Shown: piece after piece, positions 1 to 11,700 of the stretch
Layout of the letters: the number at the start of each line of letters is the position of its first letter
Numbering within the stretch: the first letter of the stretch is position 1
Source: Cristatella mucedo
Taxonomy: Eukaryota; Bryozoa; Phylactolaemata; Cristatellidae
Direction of reading: 5' to 3'
DNA length: 64,000 bases
Assembly: GCA_009760855.2 (NCBI GenBank)
Contig: WPIO01000008.1
Location: forward strand, 434,001-498,000
Notes under the pieces: model-generated
Databases searched by the model: none
What the model was told of the DNA's origin: nothing
The model's input: only the letters and a program-made list of their open reading frames with translations
Translations under genes and position numbers: made by a program

Positions 1-547
1 TTGGAGAACCCGATGAACATACATCGCTGGAGGAAACTGGAGGTAGGAGAGCTGCCGCTGCCTGGCCGAGTCGTCCTTGCTGCCTCCGCTGCAGGGATGC
101 TTGCGCCGCAGTAGCGAGAGCGCACTCAGCCAGAGATCGGCCGAGGTGCCGACGGGCCGCACACAGCTGCAGCTCAAAGGGCCAGCCTCCTCGTCCCAGC
201 ATGTCCGCGACCCGGCGGGTAGCTAGCTGGCGTGCTCTCTCCACGGGCCTCCGTTCTTTCCGCTTCTCAGGGCAGCGACCCGAGCACGTACGAGATGATC
301 CAGAAGATCCAGACGCTGCAGAAGCGGCTCATTGCCAAGACGGAGGAGGTGGTGGAAAAGGAGCTTCTCATACAGGAGAAGGAGAAGCTGTACGTCGAGC
401 TCAAGCACATCCTGGCGAGGCAGCCGGGTCCCGAGGTGGCCGAGCAGCTGTCCATCTACCAGTCGACGCTCAAGGAAAAGACGAAGCAACTCAAGGTAAC
501 GGCTACCGTCGGCCGCTGCTTGACACCATCGCTAGCTGCCGTCGGTC

Positions 548-590
<43 letters not shown>

Positions 591-2346
591 TGCTGGAAGA
601 TGGCCAGATGCTCCGGCGACCCTTCTTCACCGAGTCCATTAGCACCAAGTGCCACTTTGGCAGACTCCTTTGTCCGGGCCTCCCTGCGGGAATTGGACAA
701 AAGCCGAAAGGCAATTACCCGATTGAAGATAGAGACAAGGGTGGTCCGTTGAGAGAGCCTCCTTCAAACAGAATTGCAGGAAAGCTTGCTAAAAAAGGGG
801 GGAAGAGAATCAACGTGGCGGCAATCAGCGAGTGCAGCATTGTCAGCCGTCAGCACAGCACCTGGACAATCGAGCAGCGCGCAATTACAAGCAGGCACAC
901 GCGGCTGTGCTAAAAAAAAACACGAAAGAAAGTGGCCATACGTAAGAGGCCATCCAATATAAACTAAGCCACGGCGAGTCCAACGTGGGCTCAGCAATAA
1001 TAATGCCAGTAATAATAAGGGTAGGACATTTGTACATTTGTGCCGGGAGGGAATTAAATCCCTTTGCAGCTGCTTTACAACTCGAGCTGCAAGTCAATCA
1101 ATAATCAAGGGTTAGCAGCAGCAGCAGCAGCGGCAGCGGCACCGGCAGCGCCGATTCGAGCTATTTCGTAGCATCACGAAACGAACGGAGAACACGACAC
1201 ACAACAGTTAATGGACGATAAGTCGAAGCGAGGGCGCTCGAAGTAAGTGAGGGCATGACCAGAATCGCAAGTAATTAGGCGACTCCTGCTGCCGAAAACG
1301 ATCAAGTCAGACAGAACGAGCTCCCGGACCGGAGAAGGGAGCTACAACGACAGCTCCAATACCAAAACCATCGCAGCCAACGAGCAATGCTGAACCACTC
1401 CGCACAGTCGACTGAACTTCGGTACAGCGTGGCCGAGCAGGCAGCGGCCGCCGCGGCGATCTCCAGCCACCGATCCTCGCCACCTGATCACCTCGTTCAG
1501 TTGAGAGAAAAGGGCAGCAAAGAAAGGCGGCCGTGTACGGCCAGGCCGCAGCAGTAATTGGGTGTAACCTTATCTCCCTCGAGGGCAGCCGCACGGCGGT
1601 CCGAGGCTCGGCTCCCCAATTAGAAGTTTGACCCTCGCTGCGGTCAGAACCATCCCGGCAAGCTCACAGAGAGCAGGAGCAAGGACATCTGGCCAAACGT
1701 GCCGTCCGGGCCCGATACCCATAGCCTCGAGCCACCCGAGGCTGCAGCAATCTCTCGCCTCTTTGTTCCAGTAGCCTGCGGGGGACGGGAGGCGGGCAGC
1801 AGGTCTGAGACAAGCCTAGCACACCTAGATCGCCAGCCCAATCTGTAAGTGATGCGGACCCGATCATCGCCTCCCCCCCACCCACCCAGAGGTGCCGCCG
1901 TCGCTGAATGGCAGCCGGCGATCCTGACTTGTCGGGCGCTGGCCGGTCGCTCTTTGCAGAGCATGTCGTCCGAGCTGAACATGTACGAGTCGCAAGTGGC
2001 CGAGTACAAGTACGAGATCGAGCGCCTCGCCCGCGAGCTGCAGGAGGTAAAGAAGAAATACTACATGCAGAAGAAAAAGGAACAGGGCGACAAGTGAGCG
2101 ACCGCGCGCCGCCGCCGCCGCCCGAGCGAGCTTGCTTGAAGAGCCAGGCCGCGCCTCGGCCGCTGCCCAAGTCGCCGCTCACCGTCGCCGCGCGTGCTCG
2201 GCGTCTCTTCCGCGCGCTACAGGGACAAGGAACGAGCCATCGCTCAGGCCGGAATGCCGGCGATTCAGCCTCAGCGAGGCTCGGACCAGCCCAGGTTCAC
2301 CGGCGGCGGCTTCAACCTGAAGCAGGGCGCAGCGACCAAGGCGTGA
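1..2346 (+). CDS. CFAP58: Cilia- and flagella-associated protein 58, C-terminal exons (5' partial)
   Basis: Four coding exons are visible: 1-42 (partial, encodes LENPMNIHRWRKLE), 271-495, 1960-2093 and 2223-2346 (stop TGA 2344-2346). All borders have AG acceptors and GT donors, and the phases agree (0, 0, 2). Together they give the last 174 residues. These resemble the end of animal CFAP58/CCDC147: the segments STYEMIQKIQTLQKRLI, ARQPGPEVAEQL, SSELNMYESQVAEYKYEIER and the closing FTGGGFNLKQ follow the known family order. The protein is a coiled-coil axonemal factor needed for sperm flagella and motile cilia in vertebrates (family knowledge). The sequence is highly charged and heptad-like, with no membrane segment. 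The gene starts left of the window. An AATAAA follows about 410 bases after the stop. Confidence 0.93.
549..587 (+). repeat. (CAG)13 microsatellite
   Basis: Thirteen uninterrupted CAG units lie in the CFAP58 intron between the exons ending at 495 and starting at 1960. They are not translated in the gene model; open frames through them are chance frames. Confidence 0.9.
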
Positions 2347-2752
2347 GCGCTCGACGCAGTCGTCCAGACTGCTCCTTCCGCTCGCTCTCCGTCGCCACGA
2401 CGGCGGCGGCGACGACGCCTAGGCGCGCGCGAGGGCGTGCGTCGTCGAAGCTCAGTCGCCGCCGCTGCCACACCTCGGATGCGTCGGCGGACGACGCCGC
2501 CGCCGCCGCCGCGCGCCTGCCTGTCGGCGGCGCAGGCGCGGCGGCGTCCTTTTGGGTCGGCCTGCTCCGTCCAAACGCGGCGACTGGCTGGACGGACTCG
2601 ATCCCAGAGACGCCGAAACGGCGCAAACGCGCGCCGCCGCTGCCGCCAGCAGCCCGATGGGCGCCGGCAGGCACGTGCACGGGCTGTCGGACAAGCCAGC
2701 GAACTCAATTGAGGTGGGGCTTGCTGACCCTACCCTGCTCTCATTTGGAACG

Positions 2753-2758
2753 AATAAA
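2753..2758 (+). terminator. Poly(A) signal of CFAP58
   Basis: AATAAA lies about 410 bases after the CFAP58 stop and just before sequence with no further coding signal. It is the likely end of the 3' UTR. Confidence 0.6.
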
Positions 2759-2775
2759 TTAAAGGAGACGTGCCA

Positions 2776-3120
2776 GCAGCGACGCGGTTTCCAGCGCGCG
2801 CGAGCGACCTAGCGAGCGAGTGAGCAACGCAGAGCGAGCGCCAACGTACCTCCGTCGAATAGGCGCAGTAGAATCCGGTTAGGGGTCGACGCAGCGCGAC
2901 CTTTCTGGGCAGGTTCCAAGTTTATAGGTCACTGGTGCCCGTATCCGGCGCGCAAGGATCCAAACATTTGCTCTTACTACTGTCCTACGTCAAGCAAATA
3001 TGTAAATCTATAAATTATTTATTAAATTATGGTAAATAATCTTTGGCCTTCGCGAACTGGTTTTACTGGTTGTCATGTGCAGGATCTATTTTCTTAAGCG
3101 TAGAAATAACCTACTGTCTC
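2776..3120. other. Intergenic spacer CFAP58-PAIP2
   Basis: No coding exon is seen here. The stretch goes from GC-rich to AT-rich around 2990-3040 and leads into the presumed PAIP2 promoter. Confidence 0.6.
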
Positions 3121-3121
3121 A

Positions 3122-3132
3122 GCCGCCATCTT
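3122..3132 (-). promoter_or_regulatory. YY1-like promoter motif upstream of PAIP2
   Basis: The reverse complement reads AAGATGGCGGC, a full match to the YY1 core-promoter motif AANATGGCGGC. It lies about 390 bases upstream of the PAIP2 ATG. A possible noncoding first exon could end near 3270 at the donor-like GTAAGA; that exon is inference. Confidence 0.45.
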
Positions 3133-3520
3133 GGTTGTTTTCGTCTGAAGTTCCATTCGATCAAGTCGCGGTCGTCTACTTACCGAGGTTAGCAGTGACT
3201 CTCCGCCTGATCCTATCGCTTTATTACGCCCAACGTATTTGAAAGTATTTTGCCTGGTATTAGCCTTTATAAGTAAGACGTTATCCTGTGTTTTCAATCC
3301 TCCTACGCAGCGCCTACGGGAGGGGGCTCCTGCCACAGTAGACGGTTTATCGAGGTCTCGTCGTGTTTACGTTTCCAGGCCACGATATCTTGCGATCGGT
3401 ACGCCAGTGCGCGAGCTATACGGCCGCGCTGTGTGGGCTAAACGGACCCCCGCAAAGCCTTACCGCGGGCCGCCGTAGATTTTTTGCCGCTACAGACGTG
3501 TTGATCTTTCAGAAAGTACG

Positions 3521-4167
3521 ATGAAGGGTCCCGATAATCAAGCTCAAACGGTAGATTTCTCCGAGTACGAGTGGATGGGAGACGAAGATTCTGAAGCAGT
3601 GGACAGACAGGTAAGATCTGGGGCTCCATAGTTTAGAACCAGGAGAGCCTTGCGTAGGGCACCTGCTTGCCATCAAGCTACGCGAGCGACTGGCTCAGCT
3701 GGTGGGTTGGGGGAAACGCCGCGGCCGCCGTGCTTCCGATCTCAGCGCAGCAGCGTCTGGATGTGCTCGATTCGTGCGTCTTCTTGCCCGGATCGTCGCT
3801 CCTGCTCCAGTGCTTATGCAGTCGCTTAGATGCCATTTCTTTGCAGCTAGAGGAGGAGCTGTTCGAAGAAGAGTTTATCGAGTCCCTGTTCGAGTACATT
3901 CTTGATGAGCGAGAGAAAGAGGAGGAGCTTGAGCGCTTGGTCGAAAGCCTCGTATGCCAGTACACGGAGCTGTCATGCATCGATGAATCGGACATACTGG
4001 TGAGAGCGCACTAAGACACGCGTGTCACTTATGCTGCTGCCGCTGTGCTAATTGTATGTAATCGCATTATCATACGGCCGCTGTTCTCTTTGCAGTCCCG
4101 AAGCAATCTCAATCCCAATGCTCCGGTGTTTGTACCTGGCATGGTGGTGCAGGCGGTGTGGCACTGA
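3521..4167 (+). CDS. PAIP2: Polyadenylate-binding protein-interacting protein 2
   Basis: Three coding exons, 3521-3610, 3847-3999 and 4096-4167, join in phase 0 to give 104 residues (human PAIP2 has 127). The first exon opens with an acceptor at 3511-3512, so an upstream noncoding exon is expected. Both PABP-binding motifs are seen. The acidic PAM1 core LEEELFEEEFIESLFEYI spans residues 31-48, and the PAM2 motif SNLNPNAPVFVPG lies near the C-terminus (residues 84-96). The N-terminal FSEYEWMGDEDSEAVDRQ matches the family's FAEYMWMENEEE region. PAIP2 binds cytoplasmic PABP, displaces it from poly(A) and eIF4G, and represses translation (family knowledge). The introns are very short (236 and 96 bases). 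No defect is seen. Confidence 0.95.
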
Positions 4168-4548
4168 CCCGAGACCGACCGACCGTTCGACTCCCAGCAC
4201 AAAGCTGCTGCGGGCAGCTGTCAGCTGTCTGACCTTACTGTGATGTGGCATACGTCCTGCACGCTGTGTAGTCGACTCGTTCCTCGCACTGGTCCTCTGC
4301 TACTGCTGCTTCTGGCAAGCAGCTACTCTGTCTCTGCCAGCTAAGCTGCAGCTGCAGCCAGGGAGCGGGCCGACGGCTTCAGCAGCTAGCTCACATGTCT
4401 ACCGCATGGCTTTACCTGAAGCTGCAAGGCTACTTTGGCCTGTCGTGCATCGTGTTTCGTGACGGTGCTCGACTTTGCCTGGTGCGTGCAACTTTTTTTT
4501 TTGTAAGTCATTTTAAGTCCACAGCACTGGTGTAAAGTTGGACAGGGA

Positions 4549-4554
4549 AATAAA
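4549..4554 (+). terminator. Poly(A) signal of PAIP2
   Basis: AATAAA lies about 380 bases after the PAIP2 stop and fits a short 3' UTR (4168 to about 4575). Confidence 0.6.
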
Positions 4555-4575
4555 AAGTTTGACATGAAGATGTCT

Positions 4576-5700
4576 TGTTGTTTGCCGGTAGCTTGGAGTG
4601 ATTGGTGCAATATAAGCATACAGCTGTCTGTAGATAAGTCGGGAGGCTCTAGTCGAGCTTGCTGGCACCGAATGGGCATAGTTGAAACACTTAAGAACTC
4701 TTGTATGGTAGACCCATTTATCATTGAACGGTGCAGGTCTTAAAACAAAAAGAAGTGCATACCTAGCATTAGAAATTTCTCATCCACGAGGCCAGCCTCC
4801 TGCTGCTCACATGCTAAAAAGGTCTGCCAATGAGTTTGATGCTTACAGCTATAAAGCTCTTGCAGGCAACTAGGAAGTTGATCCTTACTTGAGGTGGAGC
4901 TTACATGAGTTTCTCTTATGGGGATGTCGTCATCGTCAGTTGGGAGTTAGTTTAAAGCTCTGGGTCCCAATAATAATAATACACGATAAAGCGCCCTCAG
5001 AGAACTCTAAATCTGTTTCTAGGTGCTTTACATTTGCTGCAAAGGAACCGCGATTGAATGGTGAGAAATATCATGCTTGATAAACAACATGATTAACATG
5101 GTTAGGGGTGACATGCACAGGTTCAGCATGTAATGCACAGTCACCATTGGTTATGAGGTATGTTGAGTTGTAGAGCATGCGGTACGAGGCGTAGGCCGAT
5201 CGGGAAGTAGTTCAGATAGTTTTGACCGGAGCAAAAGATAATGAATTTTTTTAGTATTCACGAAGCCCTGGTTCGCTTTCATCCCGGCTATAACTAACCA
5301 CGCTGATACGCTTCCCTTAAACCATGCGTCAAGTGCCTAGAGAGATTTAGTTCTCTGAAGGCGTTAAAACAAATGTCACCATTGTTAGTATTGGCTCAAC
5401 GGGACTGCTCACTGCAGCCCGAATCCCCACGTAGACTGCCGAAACGACAAACTCGCCGACCCTTCATCACCTTTACCGACGCGTAATAGCCATAGTTGGA
5501 AATGTAGATATGTATCAGACGACCGGAACCTAGCACAGTACCCTGTAGCGTTCGTTTTGTGGCGGCAAAAGCAGCTACAGGCCCTACGAGGCCTAGTACG
5601 AGTTTCCCAGGCTTGCAGCCCAGGCTGAAGGTCACTGCGACTGAAGGTTAGTACGACTGAAGGTCTGCGAGTCGGTAAGGTCGAGGCCGTTCAGCACTTC
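4576..5700. other. Intergenic spacer PAIP2-GRPEL1
   Basis: It holds a minus-strand LINE tail (4968-5150) and otherwise AT-rich sequence without exon signals. Near 5610-5670 the short unit CGACTGAAGGT is repeated, just before the GRPEL1 start. Confidence 0.6.
4968..5150 (-). mobile_element. CR1/L2-like LINE 3' tail (family A)
   Basis: On the minus strand the copy ends in the family hairpin AAAGCACC...GGGCGCTTT followed by an (ATT)n tail. Only the 3' untranslated end remains. The same tail recurs at many other sites in the window. Confidence 0.8.
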
Positions 5701-5708
5701 CGATAGCC

Positions 5709-5719
5709 AAGATGGCGAC
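5709..5719 (+). promoter_or_regulatory. YY1-like motif overlapping GRPEL1 start codon
   Basis: AAGATGGCGAC spans the initiator ATG at 5712. It matches the YY1-type element (AANATGGCGGC) at all but one position. Such motifs over the start codon are common in TATA-less housekeeping promoters of nuclear genes for mitochondrial proteins. Function here is inferred. Confidence 0.45.
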
Positions 5720-8700
5720 GTCCTGTGTCGGCGGTGTCTTGCGTCAGAGTATGCAGCGGCTATGGGTTCGTCAGCGTAGCGCTCTTATATTTAGGCAAGT
5801 ACTTTGCATAAGTCCAATATTAATTTGAAAGTAGGAAACCAGCTCCGCTCTTGGATCTATTGGGTCTACATTTCATGTGTAGCAATCGAAAATCACGGTA
5901 GCTTACACACCGGCCTTCCAATTCTTTTCTCGCTTGTAAGCATCTCGTCTTCTGGGACCCTTGTAATGTTTTATAATGATTTTTTTTCTGCTGATGTAGC
6001 CTGGCTCGTGCATTAGCTATGGCGCTCGGCATGTGGTCGTCCTTCTGTGCGCTCGACTCTTTGCGGGCAGTTTAAGATACTTAACAGCGTGGTCGGTAGA
6101 TAATTTTGTTAATATGAGCGGCTCTTCCATCGTCGCTATTGCCAGAATATGTATTAAGCAATGCGGCAAGAGTGCCCGGCAAGCAGTTACGTAATTCTAC
6201 GCCGTTTCGTAACCTTCGTGCGACACGGCCGCGGTCACGTGTTCAGGTAAGAGCAGCCCCGAGAGCAAAGGAAAAACAGCCACGGTAGGCTTCGCCGGCT
6301 GGCTAGTGATCTAGTATGGTCGAATTTCCGGTGCCTGCCCCTTGCATACCGTTGCTGTCGATTCTCATTTTGCATTCGTTTCTGACAGCTAGGACACAGT
6401 GGTGGCCCGAGGCATATACGCACCGCGGGATCAAGATTTAATCCTAGATATTTCTGTCTTTTTATGGACTGATGGCCATTCGAACTCCCAACGCACAGGA
6501 TTTTCATGAGTTAATAACAACATTGTAACGAATTATACATGCCGCCAATTTAGTTTAAAAAAAAGGCAACGATGCTGTTTTTGTAAGGTATGGGGCAATT
6601 TCCGGCTTCCGACATATTTTCTATTTTCATCAACTGATTCAACAGCCTCATTTGTGTAGCTGTAAAAGAGCCTTAACGGCTATCACCACCGCTTGCAGTT
6701 GCAATCAAGGATCGCCCACTGCAGGATTCGAACCGACGACCTCGGTCTGGAAGAGCGATGTTGAAGCCATTCTATTATTCGTAAGTCGACATTCTATAAG
6801 TCGACTATTATTTTAGAGTACCGTCCGAGCGTTGCAGGGTAATAATCACTAGGTGCATCAAGGATCCCCCTCTTAAAACGTATAAGCCGTTTCGAGCATT
6901 GTTCAGCAATTCATAAGGGTTTGAAGCAAGCTAACTTGAGCATTTGCAATCATTGGCTTGACATAGCTCGAAAAGGTGAAAGGAATTGATGATGCAGTGG
7001 TAAGGAAAAACCACACATCAGCATTTTCCGATGATCAAGAAAAAATTGTTATTCCACGTCTTCTGAATGCATGTACTAAATTAAACTACATTATCATTAT
7101 ATCTGTGAACCTTCTAAATGCATGCAGATTACCGTAGTTTCGGTGTCTCAGGTGTTTTGCTAAGGCATCTAAAGCAGTGATATACGACTATGCAGCTCTT
7201 TATGATGGGAAAACTAGTGGCTGGTTTCTCACTCTAACTGCACTACCAATTTCTTGCATATTCTTGAACCAGGTCTTGCCAATGTCTTAAAATTCACAAA
7301 ACCATTCCTTAAATCTTCCCGAACTAGTGCCAGACACAGCAGCTGACATTTTTTGTAGAGGGTGATAACTGGAATATATAAACAAAATTCTTTGCCGGGT
7401 TCTGATTGTGCTACCAATAACTGTCCTTCGAAAACTACAACTCTTTCCGAGCTCACTTGGTCAATACTGCAGGTTTTTGCACCTAGTCGGCTAACCAGGC
7501 TATGCATGATTTTCTAAATTTACTGCTTCAAAATAACCCTACGCTGAGCTAGTATTTTGTATCTTGATTTTCTAAAAATGCACAATTCCACGTTAGCAAT
7601 GGTTCTCAGGGCACGTGAATTCTTCGGACCAGCACTGTGACTTCGATGGCCAGAACCCCTGATGAGAAACTGGGGAGTTTTGATGAAAATACCTGCAACC
7701 TCAAATCCTTTGTAACCGTGCATTTAGTTCGTATGCTCCTAAAGCCTGGAACTTACCCCGGACTTGCGTCACAACATCCCCTGACTTGACCACATTAAAA
7801 AAAAAACACCTACTTAGGACAGCATTTAGTGGGTCCCTGTGATTCGTCCTTCATGTGCTTATGCGTGCTGACACTGTTGGCTGCTGCCACTAACCACACT
7901 TGTATGCTGACCCTGTGCATGTCATCCCTAATCATGTTTATTCATGTTGTTCATCAAGCATGATATTACTCACCATTCAATCGCGTTTCCCTTTGCAGCA
8001 AATGTAAAGCACCTAGAGAGAGATCGAGTTCTCTGAGGGTGCTTTATCAAAATGTATTATTATTATTATCCTCACCGCTGATCTTTTTTAGACGTTTGAG
8101 CGTTTCCCGACATCTTGGTGGGCCACATGCCTCAGTGCCTAAGCGCTAGTTCTGCTGTGTCCATTGGTTAGTTATCCTATTATTGTAGCAGAGTTCCATT
8201 TCACGTTAGCTTTGCACACAAATGCTGATAGCTTTTGAAGTGTCATATGAACCTGTCACCCCTTAGGGTTTTGTTATGCATCATCAGGTCCAGAAGATTA
8301 GAAGAAGTTGTATGCTCATGGTCGCCCATGATTAGTTTGGGCAGGCAAGCACCCATCTCCGGCATTCTGCCCATGAGTAGTGATCGTCAGTTGTATGGCG
8401 GTTACAGGCATGCACTACACCCACTCGGCATAGGTTAATAAGCATGGGTAGCTGCGTTTGCAGTCGGATCATGACAATTAAAAGGCATTTCTTGTTATTA
8501 TTGCCTAGCTGCAAGCTATTTATGGTATCCAGTGGAAGATTTAATATCCGACTGTAGTGCAAATCAGGGAATACCCAAGCAGTCTGCAATGTATTGTCTT
8601 TTTATCTTTGGCGATGAGTTTAGTTGAGTAACTGGCATTTGGAAAACTGCTTAAGCATCGTGTGGGCCTTGGTTCCAGAATTAGCATTTGTAGCATGTGG

Positions 8701-11700
8701 CTGTGTTGTTGCTACACCTCGATAGTTCTGAATGTGCTAGTTGTTTTGCTATTGCGGTTTTTGTATCGTTACATCGTTTTGAAGAGTGGTGGGCCGTTTT
8801 GTAAATTTAGTTGGCAGATAATCCAAAGTGCAGCTAGCAGCTTTTCCTTTGGACCTCTTCTGTTTTTTTGAACTCGTCTGTTTTTTTGCCGCAGGTGTTC
8901 ACTTAGCACTGCTTCAACACAACAGCCCAACACAGAGTCAGTTGGATCGGCAGTACCTACCACTGAGACCCCACCGGCAGGTGGCAGTGCTGGTCAGACG
9001 GCAAACGGTGGACTGAAAGCAGACGACTTTAGTAAAGAAAAGGCTGAGTTGAAAAAGCAGATGGATGAGTTGAATGTAAGCTTGTGTGATAAGCATAGTT
9101 CCACTATTCGCCACGGTGTGCTATGCACGTACCGACTTAATTCGGCCGCTGGATCCTAGCAACGATATTGTTGATGATGAAACTATGCAGCTCGTGTGCC
9201 GTCCTCTTAGACAGTAGGCATGTTTCGGTCGTTATAGATTGTTTCTGTAGCTCTCGAGTCATTTGGTTCATGATACTTGTGCTTCTGAATATAGTCAGTG
9301 CAAACGAGAACCAACGTGGCATTGCTGTACAGCACCATATTCGATCTGTCATTTCTGGTGTGTCACTTGCAGGCTTGGCATACCAGTTACCTACAAATTG
9401 CCGACCAGATGTGTAGCCAAAAAGTTGTGTAAAGGGGCTGAACCTTTTAAGAGCTTGGCTGATCGGTTAGTTATAGTTAAGGTTGAGGGGTGTGTCCTAC
9501 TGGGTTGCTTTAAACGTTGAAATCCACTAGCTAGGGCATAATAATAATCGCAATAATAAACTTATTAATAATAAAGAATAATCGCCACCTATTATTCTTG
9601 GGTGTGTAGCCCAGCTTGGGAGGTCCGAAAGCACGTAGTCTCTCCTTGTGCAATCTCCTTACTTTTAGGTCCCCTCGTTCTTTGGCCCCAGCCTACCTAT
9701 CAGATCTACTCCCCCCACCAGGCTAAACATCGTACCACCCGCTTTTCGGAATGTAACTGTTTATCTATACAAACCTCAAATCTTTTGGAGACTGTGCCTT
9801 TAGTTCGTATGCTCCCAAAGACTGGAACTCACTCCCGACTTCCATCACGACATCGCCTGACTTGACCACATTTAAAAAGAAATTTAAAACGTCTATATTT
9901 ATCGCAGCATTTAGTGGGTCCCTGTGATTTGTTGTCCTTATGTGCTTATATTTGTCCTTATGTACTTATACGTACTGATACTGTGCATGCTGCCACTAAC
10001 CAAACATGCATGGTGACCCTGTGCATGTCACCCCTAACCATGTTATTCTTGTTGTTTATTGAGCATGCAACCACTGCCACCCGATCGTGTTTCCTTTGCA
10101 GCAAATTTAAAGCGCCTAGAAAGAGATAAAGTTCTCTGAGGGCACTTTATCAAATGTATTACCATTATTATTTATACCTAGCTAGCTGTAGCAGGGCCAA
10201 AGTTCAGCTCTCAGTGGCATTTTCCGATATTACCATATCGGTAGCCAGTCTTGCCTGTGTCCCGGATTAGCCCAGGGGTGAAGGTGTTTGCTCTTCATGA
10301 CCCAGGTCGTGGGTTCGAGTCCTGCAGCAGGCGATCCTTTATTGCCCACTGAAAGTCGTCGTGATAGCCGTTCTTCCTCATCTACATAAATGAGGCTGTC
10401 AAATCAGCTAACCTTAAAAGAGGAAACGCCATGCCGGTCACATGATTTTTGCCACCCCGGCCATTGCATAAAGTACATATTACTAATACGAATACTAATA
10501 ATAGTATAGAGCACCGTAAGAGAACTGAATCATTTCAATGCACTTTACTTATGCTGGAAGGGAATTGTCTCAGTTGGTCAGTGATACAGTCGACGCTGCG
10601 ATATAAGAATATCGGACATAGGAATACCCCGCTTATAAGAATAGTAGTTCTTCGGCCTAGATCTTTTAGCAATATTAGTCTAACCCCCTCATGTGGAAAT
10701 ACCAAGATATATAAGAATTTAAGGATGTCGTATATAAGAATGCCTTTTTGCCGGCCCGAGCATACTCTTATGAGGGGAGTCAATTGTATAGTGCTCAGTG
10801 TTAGCATGCACAAGCATATAACTAAGGGCAATTTACACGAGTGGAGGAAATGCACTTGACCAGCAAATGGTTTTAGCTTCTTTCTAAATGTCAAGTCGGG
10901 GGATGTCGTGACGTCAATGGGGAGCGAGTTCGCAGTTTTGGTTGAGCACACGAGGATTTGTGGTTGGTTAGAGGTACAGCTAAAAGACTCGATTCAGGAG
11001 GAGAGCATCACGTGATACGATGCAAAGCCTGAGTAGAAAATATTTCCAATAGGTATTCTGAAGCAAGAAAGGTGCCTACGAATTAGTAGCAAGCAATATC
11101 TTGCTGACCTTCGCTGGCTCACAATCAAGTCGATACTCGACTTGATTGTGAGCCAGCGAAGGTCAGCAAGTAGCTGGGTAATGTGGCAAAGTCAACGCAA
11201 TTTCTGAAGAAAAAGAACCCGGAGCGTTCGTGTGCAGAGCATGTGCCAAGACCTCGTAGACGTGGCAGACGTGCTGAAGCGAGCCATCGAGTCGGACGTT
11301 GCAGTGTCAATGGTGCTGTCGCTGCCAAGGAGTTTGGGCTGTGTGTGATGCACACAGGAACGCTGCATATTTCACAAATACGGCCCCGAGAATATCGCCC
11401 TGGAAGTTGGTGGAAAATTCGATCCGAAAATTCACCACCCTCTGTTTCAGCAGCCGGTACCCGATGGCACGCCCGGCTCGGTGTTCCGGTTACTATAAGC
11501 ACAGAGACTGCAGAGGAAACAGGAAGAACAGGAACAGTTTGTACCCCTGGCTCCATCTGGTTGTCCACTTATCTGCAATTCCACAACCTGTTCGATGACT
11601 CGATTTTCAACTTTTGCAGGACAAATACATGCGGGCGCTCGCAGAGACCCAGAACGTTCGCATGCGAATGCAGCGTCAGGCCGACGATGCGAAGAAGTTT

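Noticed and set aside
10262-10350. Possible functional tRNA gene
   Set aside because: A- and B-boxes are present but no complete cloverleaf closes, and the same head plus body recurs four times, so it is a SINE.
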